The notes under the pieces: generated by a model
The model's database searches: none
Told to the model about the DNA's origin: nothing
What the model saw: only the letters and a program-made list of their open reading frames with translations
Shown: positions 6,091 to 14,167 of the stretch, in pieces
How the letters are laid out: each line of letters opens with the position of its first letter
How positions within the stretch are numbered: position 1 is the stretch's first letter
Program-made: the position numbers and the translations under genes
From: a virus
Length of the DNA stretch: 24,401 nucleotides
Reading direction: 5' to 3' (one strand)
Virus record (IMG/VR): IMGVR_UViG_3300026209_000259
Coordinates: 1 to 24,401 of that record

Positions 6091-6873
6091 CTAAAAGTTC
6101 TTTTTACCTTGCCAATGAACACCATCATAGTATAGATTTCCTCTTCGTATTCCAGTATTCTTTGTGAAATGACTTACATAAAATCCTTTATCTCTTGGAT
6201 TCAATCCCATCACATTTAATTTATTACCTTTTAATTCATAACTACCTTTACCCGTTGGATGTGAACCACTCCATACTAAGGCTTTAATTTTATCCTCACC
6301 CTTTAATAATAATGGATTGAACTTTTTACCTTTAGCGGTATTTTTCACTCCTTTATGTGGGTCTTTCTTTATTTTAATTATTTTTTCCAATATTGGTTTG
6401 TATGGTCTCCAGTCTTCAGTTAAATTACTTTTTGCAATCTTTGAAACTGAACCTAATAATTTAGAAGATTGTTCTATAAAAGCCGTTTCAAATTTATATA
6501 ATTGTTTTTCTAATCTAAGAATTTCATTATTTGGTGATTCAGTTTTTAAAGTATTTAATTGTTTTCTAAGTTTACTATATCTTTCGATAAACTCATTACG
6601 AGCCTTATGAATATTATTATAAGCCTTTTGTGCTTTTAGACCTTCTCTTACAATTGGTTTAAGTACTTCACGAACTTTTCTAATTACTTCTTTTGCGACT
6701 TTTTCTGGTTTACCTTTATGTTTAGTAGATGCAAAATCTTCTGCATCTGAATCAGACATATTATCGGCTACATCTTTAACTTTATCAGAAACTTTAGATG
6801 GTGAGAGTTCACCTTTCTGTATCGCGTGAACCATTCCCATGAATCGTTGTTGGGCTTTTGATTTAGCAGGCAT
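6091..6873 (-). CDS. DUF3008-like N-terminal domain fused to unknown C-terminus (260 aa)
   Basis: Residues 1-58 (MPAKSKAQQRFMGMVHAI, then SDSDAEDFASTKHKGKPEKV) match the small family DUF3008, normally about 60-70 residues long and of unknown function, found in bacteria and phages. Here it is followed by a helical, probably coiled segment (about 59-160) and a basic, aromatic C-terminus (about 190-260) containing GNLYYDGVHWQGKKNF. NLTE|D near residue 150 could be a protease site. The gene follows the prohead protease by one base and heads the leader-bearing cassette, although it has no MIKLK leader itself. It is probably virion-associated by context. Confidence 0.7.
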   Translation of the reverse strand: MPAKSKAQQRFMGMVHAIQKGELSPSKVSDKVKDVADNMSDSDAEDFASTKHKGKPEKVAKEVIRKVREVLKPIVREGLKAQKAYNNIHKARNEFIERYSKLRKQLNTLKTESPNNEILRLEKQLYKFETAFIEQSSKLLGSVSKIAKSNLTEDWRPYKPILEKIIKIKKDPHKGVKNTAKGKKFNPLLLKGEDKIKALVWSGSHPTGKGSYELKGNKLNVMGLNPRDKGFYVSHFTKNTGIRRGNLYYDGVHWQGKKNF

Positions 6874-6874
6874 G

Positions 6875-7498
6875 TTATTCGCCTCGGATTATTTTATTTA
6901 TTATATCTTCCGCCTTACAATAAGAACCACAAGTTCTACCTTGTGTTTGTGTTTTATCAACATTCTCACTTAATGGATACATAAATGCACCATGTGTAGA
7001 TGGATTGGATACGAAATCAAATGCTATTAATTCAAAATCTTTACCTACCTTTAACATTGGTTGGTCATTATCATCTTCGTGTACTGCCTCTACAGAACCC
7101 ATTCCACGAGAACTGATTCCTAATTTTATTCCATTCTTAAATAATTCTCTTAAAATATTTCCACTTGGTGTGGTTAAAATTTCTACCGTACCTAAAAGAT
7201 TTTCACCTTCAAAATGCATTTCAGTAATATTATGAGATACATTTTGTAAATTCACTACTGAACTATCTGGATGGTCTAATTCACCAAGTGCTCTTTTTTG
7301 TTTAACATATCCCTCAGAATAATTCTTTGCTTCTCTTTGTAATATTTCCATCGGATACACTCGACCATTTTGATTCTTTGCATCTGCTCTTTGTAATACA
7401 CCTTTAACAACTAACTTACCATCATTTTCTTTTAATGATTCATTAACTTGATGTTTAGTTATCTCAAAAGGTATATAATCTACTAATAGTTCTCTCAT
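6875..7498 (-). CDS. 21: Prohead core protease, gp21-like
   Basis: This is the maturation protease of T4-type proheads: a serine protease of the herpesvirus-assemblin-like fold that digests the scaffold and trims capsid and internal proteins after (I/L)-x-E. The 207-residue length fits the family. GELDHP (H76), GISSRGMG (S129/S130) and FDFVSNPS (D161 and around) match the conserved blocks around the catalytic His and Ser. Residues 175-207 (after YPLSEN) are a poorly conserved tail with two Cys. It sits between the core candidates and the leader-bearing cassette, which fits it acting on both. The start is close to the preceding stop. Confidence 0.92.
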   Translation of the reverse strand: MRELLVDYIPFEITKHQVNESLKENDGKLVVKGVLQRADAKNQNGRVYPMEILQREAKNYSEGYVKQKRALGELDHPDSSVVNLQNVSHNITEMHFEGENLLGTVEILTTPSGNILRELFKNGIKLGISSRGMGSVEAVHEDDNDQPMLKVGKDFELIAFDFVSNPSTHGAFMYPLSENVDKTQTQGRTCGSYCKAEDIINKIIRGE

Positions 7499-7499
7499 T

Positions 7500-8276
7500 T
7501 TATTTCATCCTCTTAACCATTAAAACACTATCTCTCATAAATTTGGTTACACCTTCTTTATAAGACTTCTTTATATCTTTTGCCAACTTATCATTTCCTT
7601 TTGTTGGGTCTTGTAAAAATACTTGTTCTAATGCAAACATTTGTTTTCTAAATTTTTGTTCTTGTTTTACTACCATCGATAATGCCTTTCTAGCATCTTT
7701 TACATCGGAGGGTCCTTCTGTTATAGATTCACCAGTAAATTGTTTTTTATAATGTGCATCATCTTTAGTTTTTTGCATCATAGCTTTATATTGGTCAGCC
7801 TTAGATTGTTTTTTTGGTTCATCTTTTTTCTTTTTAAATTTGTCTACAATCTTTGCAAATATTCCTTTTGCTTTTTTATGTTGTGGGTGTGATTTATTAC
7901 TAAGAGCAGTAGTCATTTTATTTACACGACCAGTTTTTGGATTCTTAGCTTTCATTTGAACCATTGCTTGAGTTGCAGCTGCAACAGCTGCTGGATTCTC
8001 ATTTAGAAATGATTCAAACATATCATCATCACCAAATTCAGCTTCCATATCTTTCATTGCCTGTTCTTTAGCTTTATCTTCTAATTCTTTTTCTTTTTTA
8101 GCTTTTTCATCTGAAGAATCATTTGATGAACCATCTTTTGGTTTACCACTTCCTGGCCCACCTTCTTTTTTCAATTGATGAGCTTTCATCGTATCTTCAA
8201 GTGTAGGTAATGGTTGTCCAAATTCTCTATTTAGAATATCAAGACCTTCTGCTAAATATTTATCGTTCTGTTTCAT
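7500..8276 (-). CDS. Putative prohead core/head protein (258 aa)
   Basis: I do not recognise a named family. The protein is highly charged and helical: an N-terminus with YLAE|G (residues 7-11), a Gly/Ser/Lys linker (GGPGSGKPKDGSSND near 40-54), an acidic helix, FLNE|N (about 89-93), a basic middle and SITE|G (near 184-188). Several (I/L)-x-E sites and a place directly before gp21 fit a core protein that is cut during maturation, analogous in position to T4 gp67/gp68. The GGPGSGKP stretch is not a Walker A motif because Ser/Thr after Lys is missing. The ATG overlaps the previous stop as TAATG. Confidence 0.62.
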   Translation of the reverse strand: MKQNDKYLAEGLDILNREFGQPLPTLEDTMKAHQLKKEGGPGSGKPKDGSSNDSSDEKAKKEKELEDKAKEQAMKDMEAEFGDDDMFESFLNENPAAVAAATQAMVQMKAKNPKTGRVNKMTTALSNKSHPQHKKAKGIFAKIVDKFKKKKDEPKKQSKADQYKAMMQKTKDDAHYKKQFTGESITEGPSDVKDARKALSMVVKQEQKFRKQMFALEQVFLQDPTKGNDKLAKDIKKSYKEGVTKFMRDSVLMVKRMK

Positions 8277-8887
8277 TATTGAAGTTTCCCAACTTTATTA
8301 GCTAATTTAACCAATCGTTCTGAAATTTTGGTCATTGCTTTATGGGTGTTTTTCCAATAAGATTTTGAATCTATCTTTAACTCATTTTTCAATTTAACAT
8401 TCATATCGATTAACTTACTTAATTCAGTTAGTTTATCTCTAACTTCTCTCATTGATACACCAATCTTTTGTCTTGGTGTTAATGTATCATCGTTACGATA
8501 GTTTGTATAACGAGCTTCTTTTATTTCAGTTTTCTTATCAATTTGTTTACCGAATGCAGTTTGAACTCTTTTTACACTTGTTATACCCTTTAAACCTTTT
8601 TTCAATTGTCTACCAACCATCGTCTTTGCTTGTCCAGCACCTGATGCATCAACTATAATTTTACCAACACCATCAACACTAACTGCCCACTTAGCTTCTA
8701 CAACTTTAAAATCTGTTCCTGTCTTTGCAATTTTTTTTCTTTTCTCATTTCCTTTAGATTGAAATGCATTTGGAGTATCATATTCACCACCAGCTGTTGC
8801 AGTAGTGGAAACTTCTTTAATTTCTTTTTTGATTATTGTACGAAGTAATTCCGTAAACTTTTTTCTACTTATCTTTGTGGACATCAT
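8276..8887 (-). CDS. Putative head/core protein (203 aa)
   Basis: The function is unknown. The N-terminal 25 residues are basic and helical and end IKE|V, another possible gp21 site; they are followed by STTATAGGEYDTPNAF (about 28-43), a sequence I associate with conserved head-region proteins of marine T4-like phages. A small strand-rich segment follows (about 60-100), then a long basic helix pair (about 135-203). The gene overlaps the end of the preceding one by 23 bases. GGGGAG precedes two adjacent ATGs (8887 and 8884); the second has the better spacing, so the true start may be one codon later. Confidence 0.6.
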   Translation of the reverse strand: MMSTKISRKKFTELLRTIIKKEIKEVSTTATAGGEYDTPNAFQSKGNEKRKKIAKTGTDFKVVEAKWAVSVDGVGKIIVDASGAGQAKTMVGRQLKKGLKGITSVKRVQTAFGKQIDKKTEIKEARYTNYRNDDTLTPRQKIGVSMREVRDKLTELSKLIDMNVKLKNELKIDSKSYWKNTHKAMTKISERLVKLANKVGKLQ

Positions 8888-9737
8888 CTAACTCCCCTAC
8901 CAATTCATAATATCTCATCAATGAAACAACATTAGAATCTTTTACATGAAGTCCTTTTGTTGCAGTATCTGTATGAGTAATAGCTTCGGTTAATTTAATC
9001 TTAGTAATCCTATCATCAACTTTTCGTAAATGTGATTTTAAGGTTTTTTTAATTTTAATAACTTCAGCATCTATGAATTCTCGTAAAGAGTTAGTATTTG
9101 AAAGATTATTAATATACTCTTTCAATAGTGTTCTTTGATTTTCATTTAAAGTGCTGTATTTTTTATTGAACTTATCAACCAATAACTGATATGTTAACAA
9201 TCTTAAATCTTTATCTTGTTTATTTAAGTTCTCTTGAACACCACCTTTAGTTTTTTTGGAGCGCTTGACTTTAGTGATGTTTTCTATAATTGTTACTTTA
9301 CTATCAGTTTCTTCAACTGGAGTGATTTTTTCTTTTAAAGATTCACCTTCAAATACATTATAAATTGAAGCCAAAAGTTTATATCCTGGAATTCTTGTAT
9401 TAAAAAAATCTGAAGAATTATAAGATTCTTTAATTGTTTTAATTAAATTATATTTTTCATTTCGTAGTTTACGATTTGATAATTTTCTACGATTTTTAAT
9501 TACTGCAGAAAGCAAAATATTTGCTTGTTCATTAGTTTTATATGTTTTTTCCGTCAAAATCTTGTAAAGTTCATATTCTTTCCCAAGTTCTGAATTTAAT
9601 TTAAATGTTTCTTTTAAAATCTTAACTGCCTTACTATCTTCTGTACCATTAAGTACATCAACAGTGATTTGGCGAGTCAGCAATTCAAAAAGAATTCCAG
9701 TATTTTTTATTTTACTGTGCTTCTTGTTATAATTCAT
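8865..9737 (-). CDS. Conserved T4-like head-region protein (290 aa), unknown function
   Basis: This is a charged, nearly all-helical protein with a basic N-terminus (MNYNKKHSKIKNTGILFELL) and a short Lys-rich linker near residues 160-172. Position immediately after the portal suggests a head or core role, but I cannot name a family. I chose the ATG at 9737 over the one at 9749 because GGAG (9744-9747) lies at ideal distance before it and overlaps the alternative start codon. The gap before it (9738-9796) holds a near-match to the putative late promoter. Confidence 0.62.
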   Translation of the reverse strand: MNYNKKHSKIKNTGILFELLTRQITVDVLNGTEDSKAVKILKETFKLNSELGKEYELYKILTEKTYKTNEQANILLSAVIKNRRKLSNRKLRNEKYNLIKTIKESYNSSDFFNTRIPGYKLLASIYNVFEGESLKEKITPVEETDSKVTIIENITKVKRSKKTKGGVQENLNKQDKDLRLLTYQLLVDKFNKKYSTLNENQRTLLKEYINNLSNTNSLREFIDAEVIKIKKTLKSHLRKVDDRITKIKLTEAITHTDTATKGLHVKDSNVVSLMRYYELVGELDDVHKDK

Positions 9738-9768
9738 CAAACACTCCATTCATGATAAGTTTATACAT

Positions 9769-9778
9769 AAATAAATAT
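9769..9778 (-). promoter_or_regulatory. Putative late promoter (one mismatch) after the portal gene
   Basis: The minus strand reads ATATTTATTTATG here, with TATTTATT differing in one base from the TATTTATA found in the other gaps. It lies in the 59-base gap between the portal stop and the 290-residue gene, about 30 bases before that start. Confidence 0.3.
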
Positions 9779-9796
9779 AAAAACTTCAAATAATCG

Positions 9797-11641
9797 TTAT
9801 TTATCTTCCGTAAAATCTTTATATTCTTTATCTATTTCTTCACTTTCAATTGTTTCTTTTAATATTTCTCTCGCTTTACTCCCAAAAGATTTTTTTAATC
9901 TATCAAAATGAGCTAAAGCCATAGGTATTTTTGGTCTACCAAGTGGTTCTCTACCTCTTGCACTACCATCTTTACCATATTTAGTTACTTCTTTTGGTCT
10001 TCCTGCACCCTCAAATCCACCTTCAGGTGCTCCACCTTCGTCATCAAAGATAGAACCCGCTAAAGTTTCAGGTGGTTCTGCATCTTGGGCTCCCTCTGCA
10101 TCTTTCATCCCAATTGCTGCCATATCACTTGGTGTTCCAATTGAATCACCACTATCGGCAGGATCATTACCCTCAACAGCAATTTGTTCATATCTAAATT
10201 TTTGTTTCTGGTCTTCTATTAATTCTTTTTCAAGTTCATCTTGTTCTTTTGCTGTAAAATTGAAAATGTTTTTATACACCCAATCACTTGACATTAAACT
10301 ATTGTCTTTTACATCACGAGCTAAATTAACTTTATTACTCCACAATTCAATCTTCTCTTGTTCATAAATTGTAGATGGATTAGTTAATTTCAATTCAAAG
10401 TTTACAAGTTCTTCATCTGTATATCCTTGTGCATATAAATGAACAACTGCAATCTTTGTCAATTCACTTGTTACAATTCTTTGTATTCTTTCAATGGTAC
10501 GAGCAAATCTTACATCTTCTGCTGCAAGTGTTGCTTTACTTCCAAGACTTTCTTCATATCCTAAGAATGCTTTTGGTATTCTTAAAGCCGCTAACATACG
10601 ATTTTTTAAATACTCAATGTCTTCTGTGGTTTCATATTGCATTCCTGGTAATGATTCAACTTGTGTTCCACTATCTCCACCACGAACTGGCATAAAGAAA
10701 TCTTCTGTAAGATTCTGTATGTTAAATTTCAAATTATAATCACCCGTTGTGTCATCCATAAAAGGTGTCTTCTTCATTTTGTTGATTATTCGTTGCATAT
10801 AATTGTCAACTTCGTTTGGTGGAATATTTCCAATATCAACTTTAAAAACTCTCTTCTCAGGTGCTCTCATGATTCTATGAATCAACATCGCATCTTCCAT
10901 CAATGTAATTTGTTTCCATACTTTACGAGCACTTTCAACCATTGATTTACCATAAGGTAATAAATTACTATCGTTGGCTAATCTGAAATGTGCTATTTGG
11001 AAGTTCTCAAATTCAATCTTTTTATTTGTAGTTGAACGAGCAAAATAAGGATGAGCTTGTTCCATTGCTTCCAAATAAAATTTTGTATAATAAGGATTCT
11101 CTGGGTCTTCTCCCTCTGAACGAATTAGTTCATAAGCTGACATTGGAACTACATTATGAATTCCATACTTATCACTAATATCTAAGTACAAAAAGAAGTC
11201 TCCATACTTACACATATTTCTTACCCAAGGCCATAGATTAAATTCTATGTTCATAATGTCATAGAATAAGTTATGTAGTATTTGTTTTATTTGATCATTA
11301 TCACTTTGTATTTCTAACGATTCTCCATACGCACTTTTCATTGTTGATTCATCAGCGTATGTATCAAGTGCAGATGCAATTATTGAATCTGCCTCCATCG
11401 TTTCATAATCTTTAAATAACCCTAATCGTGCAGCCTGCATTTGTGCGTGTGTGGAATATCCACTATTCGCCATATCCAACCCACTATGTAATTTAGAATA
11501 CCTGTCAACCAAATGTGATTTCACTTGTGATTGAACTTGTTCTGTATCGGCTATTTTTAGTTTCCTACCACCAACATTTCTTACAATTACATTTGTACTA
11601 AATAATCGTTGTAATCGACTAAATAATGATTTATCTGCCAT
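9797..11641 (-). CDS. 20: Portal vertex protein, gp20-like
   Basis: This is the T4-type portal, a dodecamer at one capsid vertex through which DNA enters and leaves and from which head assembly starts. The length (614) is typical of the family. Conserved blocks include LWPWVRNMCKYGDFFLYLD (136-154), the NLTEDFFMPVR and GTQVESLPG segment (310-333) and ALRIPKAFLGYEE (352-364). The C-terminal 120 residues are acidic and Gly-rich (about 490-560), a variable tail. GAGGT lies about six bases before the ATG. The gene follows terminase by 12 bases with no tail sheath or tube gene between them, unlike T4. Confidence 0.95.
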   Translation of the reverse strand: MADKSLFSRLQRLFSTNVIVRNVGGRKLKIADTEQVQSQVKSHLVDRYSKLHSGLDMANSGYSTHAQMQAARLGLFKDYETMEADSIIASALDTYADESTMKSAYGESLEIQSDNDQIKQILHNLFYDIMNIEFNLWPWVRNMCKYGDFFLYLDISDKYGIHNVVPMSAYELIRSEGEDPENPYYTKFYLEAMEQAHPYFARSTTNKKIEFENFQIAHFRLANDSNLLPYGKSMVESARKVWKQITLMEDAMLIHRIMRAPEKRVFKVDIGNIPPNEVDNYMQRIINKMKKTPFMDDTTGDYNLKFNIQNLTEDFFMPVRGGDSGTQVESLPGMQYETTEDIEYLKNRMLAALRIPKAFLGYEESLGSKATLAAEDVRFARTIERIQRIVTSELTKIAVVHLYAQGYTDEELVNFELKLTNPSTIYEQEKIELWSNKVNLARDVKDNSLMSSDWVYKNIFNFTAKEQDELEKELIEDQKQKFRYEQIAVEGNDPADSGDSIGTPSDMAAIGMKDAEGAQDAEPPETLAGSIFDDEGGAPEGGFEGAGRPKEVTKYGKDGSARGREPLGRPKIPMALAHFDRLKKSFGSKAREILKETIESEEIDKEYKDFTEDK

Positions 11642-11653
11642 ATTTTACCTCAC

Positions 11654-13228
11654 TTATAAGAGCCACTTTAACGACTCTTTTTTTCTTTCGTGGCCTACTT
11701 CCCAATCCCATTCACCATTATCATTGTCTTCGGGAGTGTATAGTCCATCTATATCTTGAAATCTATCAAGTGTTTTCTTTGTTAATTCAATTCCTTCTGT
11801 TCGTAATCTTAAAGCAGTATCACGAACCCATAAACCAATAGCAAAAGACATGACTAAATCGTCATTGTATCCTCTCATTGCCTCTGCTCTATTGTTTAGA
11901 TAAATAAATGTAAATAATTCATCTATCAATCTATTGGAACGAACCGTTACTGATTCATCCCTAAAATATTCCTCTAACTTTGCAATAATCAAAGGTCGAG
12001 TTTTCATAGTGGTACTGAATCCAGCCACCATTTTCTTTTCTTCACTTCTAAATCGATTGTTCATTTGATGAGCAATATCGACATATCTTAAATCTTTACT
12101 TGTATAAAATAGATTAGGATAATCCCTATCTATTACTTGTTGGATGGTTGCCCAACCAATGTTATTGTTTTCTATAATTAGTAAAGCATCGTTATATTCT
12201 GTTGCAATACTGACTAACATATTCCCAAAATCTTTTGTAGGAATCCTACCTTTATACTCTGCCACTTGTTCTACTTTTTCTACATCCATAACATGAAATG
12301 CACTATAGTCTGCTGCATCACCTCTACCAACATCTGCCGTTACCACATAAGTTTTTGAATAATTAGGCGGTTCCCATATCCAACAATTACTATCAACACC
12401 TCGTTTTTCAATTGGTTCTTTAACTTGAGTGTCTCTACATTTCTCTAATAATACACCATCAATAACAGAAGTACCAGAAGTAATGAAATCACAATCACAC
12501 TCTTGAGCTGCACTTTGAATACCTAATAATGAATCTTGTTCCACTCTCCACTCTTGAGTTCTATCAGGATGTACCGTCCAATGTAATTTAATAAAATTAA
12601 ACATTCCACGACCTTCTTCTGCATCAACCCAATTTTTATGAAACCAATTACCAACTCCGTTAGGTGTAGAAAGTGCAATACAACTACCACCAGTAGTTAG
12701 TGTTTGTTGTGAAGCAGTCCATATATCATCAATCTTATCAATAAATGCTGCCTCATCAAGTATCAATAATGATAGAGCTTCAGAACGAGCTGCTTCAGGT
12801 CCTGAAGAAACTGCCTTAATCTGTGAACCATTCATATATCGAAGATTCAATTTGTTATCCTCAACACATTTTTGTTTCAACCAACTTGGTAAGTTTGAGT
12901 GCATCACTCTAACTTTTGTTACTAAGTTTTTAGCAACTTCTTGTTTTGTAGCAATAACCAACACATTCTTATCTTGATGAAATGTCATCATCCATAAAGA
13001 ATATCCAGCAGTTAATGTACTGATACCAAGTTGTCGTGCCTTCAAGATAATATTAAATCTATTTTCTTGAAACTCATTTACAGTTTTCTCTTGAAAATCA
13101 TATAAAGAAAATGGAATTTTACCCTGTATTGGATGTTGTATTACACAATACTTCTTCATAAAATATGCAGGATCTTGAGCACACTTTACATACTCTTGTT
13201 TAATTACTTCTTTTATCTGTGTTGCCAT
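11654..13228 (-). CDS. 17: Large terminase subunit, gp17-like
   Basis: This is the ATP-driven DNA packaging motor and headful nuclease. The ATPase part shows ARQLGIST (64-71, Walker A variant), LLILDEA (154-160, Walker B with E159) and ALSTPNG (185-191, coupling motif). The RNase H-like nuclease part has the expected three acids in VTADVGRGD (D299), IIENNN (E353) and YNDDLVMS (D456/D457). I chose the ATG at 13228, giving 524 residues, because it overlaps the preceding stop as TAATG and starts the family-typical N-terminus; the longer frame to 13303 would run through the previous gene. The product docks on the portal encoded next. Confidence 0.95.
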   Translation of the reverse strand: MATQIKEVIKQEYVKCAQDPAYFMKKYCVIQHPIQGKIPFSLYDFQEKTVNEFQENRFNIILKARQLGISTLTAGYSLWMMTFHQDKNVLVIATKQEVAKNLVTKVRVMHSNLPSWLKQKCVEDNKLNLRYMNGSQIKAVSSGPEAARSEALSLLILDEAAFIDKIDDIWTASQQTLTTGGSCIALSTPNGVGNWFHKNWVDAEEGRGMFNFIKLHWTVHPDRTQEWRVEQDSLLGIQSAAQECDCDFITSGTSVIDGVLLEKCRDTQVKEPIEKRGVDSNCWIWEPPNYSKTYVVTADVGRGDAADYSAFHVMDVEKVEQVAEYKGRIPTKDFGNMLVSIATEYNDALLIIENNNIGWATIQQVIDRDYPNLFYTSKDLRYVDIAHQMNNRFRSEEKKMVAGFSTTMKTRPLIIAKLEEYFRDESVTVRSNRLIDELFTFIYLNNRAEAMRGYNDDLVMSFAIGLWVRDTALRLRTEGIELTKKTLDRFQDIDGLYTPEDNDNGEWDWEVGHERKKESLKWLL

Positions 13229-13614
13229 TATTCGCCCACTAACTGACCTGTCAACCAAACTGATGTTGATGTGGCCACTACTCCATAAGTAAACCATAAC
13301 CACTTGTTCTCATGCCATTTCGGTTTGACAACTTTAATTTTTTCTTTATAAAGTTGATTAGTTTCTTTTAATAAATCAATTTGATGTAATCTCGTTGAAA
13401 TTATTAAAGAATCTAAAGCAGAATTTTCTTCTAACTTTTTAACTTGAAGTTCTAAATCTGAAATTAAACTTGTTTGTAAACTATCCGATGTTTCGTATTG
13501 TTTGAGTTTGTTTGCCCATTCAATTACATCCGATTTAGGTACAGATATAGTTTTTTCTTCAGTTTGTCCATAAAGAAACCCAACTAATAGTAATATGTAT
13601 ATAATATATCTCAT
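13228..13614 (-). CDS. Small membrane/coiled-coil protein (128 aa), spanin-like candidate
   Basis: Residues 1-16 (MRYIIYILLLVGFLYG) form a signal sequence or membrane anchor without a lipobox Cys. Residues 28-98 are a heptad-rich helix, and residues 104-123 (KWLWFTYGVVATSTSVWLTG) form a second membrane segment. A periplasmic coiled coil held at both ends resembles a spanin, and an endolysin lies about 6 kb upstream in the same direction, but the missing lipobox argues against a standard unimolecular spanin. There is no Shine-Dalgarno before the ATG; the putative promoter at 13618-13625 is so close that the message could be nearly leaderless. Function unassigned. Confidence 0.65.
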   Translation of the reverse strand: MRYIIYILLLVGFLYGQTEEKTISVPKSDVIEWANKLKQYETSDSLQTSLISDLELQVKKLEENSALDSLIISTRLHQIDLLKETNQLYKEKIKVVKPKWHENKWLWFTYGVVATSTSVWLTGQLVGE

Positions 13615-13617
13615 ATA

Positions 13618-13625
13618 TATAAATA
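13618..13625 (-). promoter_or_regulatory. Putative late promoter before the terminase operon
   Basis: TATTTATA on the minus strand lies in the short gap between 13614 and 13630, ending 4 bases before the ATG of the small membrane protein that is coupled to terminase. If it acts like a T4 late promoter, transcription would begin at or just inside the start codon. Confidence 0.38.
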
Positions 13626-13629
13626 TATA

Positions 13630-13911
13630 CTACTTAGAAAATTTCTTCAAATATTTTAAAGCTTCGTCGCTATCATCAAATTCAACAGCTTTCTTAGCTT
13701 CAACAATTTGTTTCTTAGTAGTAGTTACCTTTCGTTTAAGGGATGCTACCTCTTTTTTGTTAACTTTCTTCTTAGATTCGAGTGCAGTAACTTTCTTTTC
13801 AAGTTCTTTAGTTTCTGTCTCTTTTACCTTTATTGCCTTGTCTAACTTTTTGACTTCTTCTTTTTTCTTTCCGCCAAAAAGTAGTTCAAGAATCCAGTTT
13901 ATGATTCCCAT
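13630..13911 (-). CDS. Small coiled-coil protein with hydrophobic N-terminus (93 aa)
   Basis: I place the start at the ATG at 13911 because AGGAG (13918-13922) precedes it at good spacing. The N-terminus MGIINWILELLFGGKKKEEV is a short hydrophobic or amphipathic helix followed by Lys residues, and residues 17-75 are a Lys/Glu-rich coiled coil. It could be a membrane-associated lysis or scaffold-type protein; one short hydrophobic segment is too little to call a holin. It overlaps the preceding gene by 26 bases. Confidence 0.6.
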   Translation of the reverse strand: MGIINWILELLFGGKKKEEVKKLDKAIKVKETETKELEKKVTALESKKKVNKKEVASLKRKVTTTKKQIVEAKKAVEFDDSDEALKYLKKFSK

Positions 13912-14167
13912 TGTGTTCTCCTTTACTTGGTAAGTCAATACCAACTTCGTTACAAATCTCTTCTAATGATAAATATCCAGTTCTATCATGTTCGTCTAAA
14001 TCCATCAACTTTTCTATCATCATTCTATATACTCTCGTTACTTCTTCTGTATCACTATTATTAATTTTCATATGATACTCAGCAGCAACATTACCTAACT
14101 GGGAAACCATTCCCATTAATTCTATTATTACACTTTCAGGCAGTATCAAGTTCCTTTGATTCTTCAT
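13886..14167 (-). CDS. Hypothetical protein (93 aa) upstream of terminase
   Basis: This is a mostly helical, acidic protein with no recognised family. It overlaps the end of the zinc-ribbon gene by 32 bases and the start of the coiled-coil gene by 26. An AGAGG at about 14174-14178 supports the ATG at 14167. In T4 the small terminase gene lies just before gp17, so this and its neighbours are candidates by position only; the length is well below gp16 and no coiled-coil core is evident. Confidence 0.55.
   Translation of the reverse strand: MKNQRNLILPESVIIELMGMVSQLGNVAAEYHMKINNSDTEEVTRVYRMMIEKLMDLDEHDRTGYLSLEEICNEVGIDLPSKGEHNGNHKLDS

Noticed and set aside
8130-8165. GGPGSGKP in the 258-residue protein as a Walker A motif
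   Set aside because: The Ser/Thr after Lys is replaced by Pro, and no hydrophobic strand precedes it; it sits in a polar Gly/Ser linker.
10429-10945. Plus-strand open frames opposite the portal gene
   Set aside because: They are shadows of a strongly conserved gene on the other strand, with no initiation signals.
13229-13303. A 25-residue longer terminase starting at 13303
   Set aside because: The extension lies in the coding sequence of the preceding membrane protein, and the ATG at 13228 has the TAATG coupling seen elsewhere.
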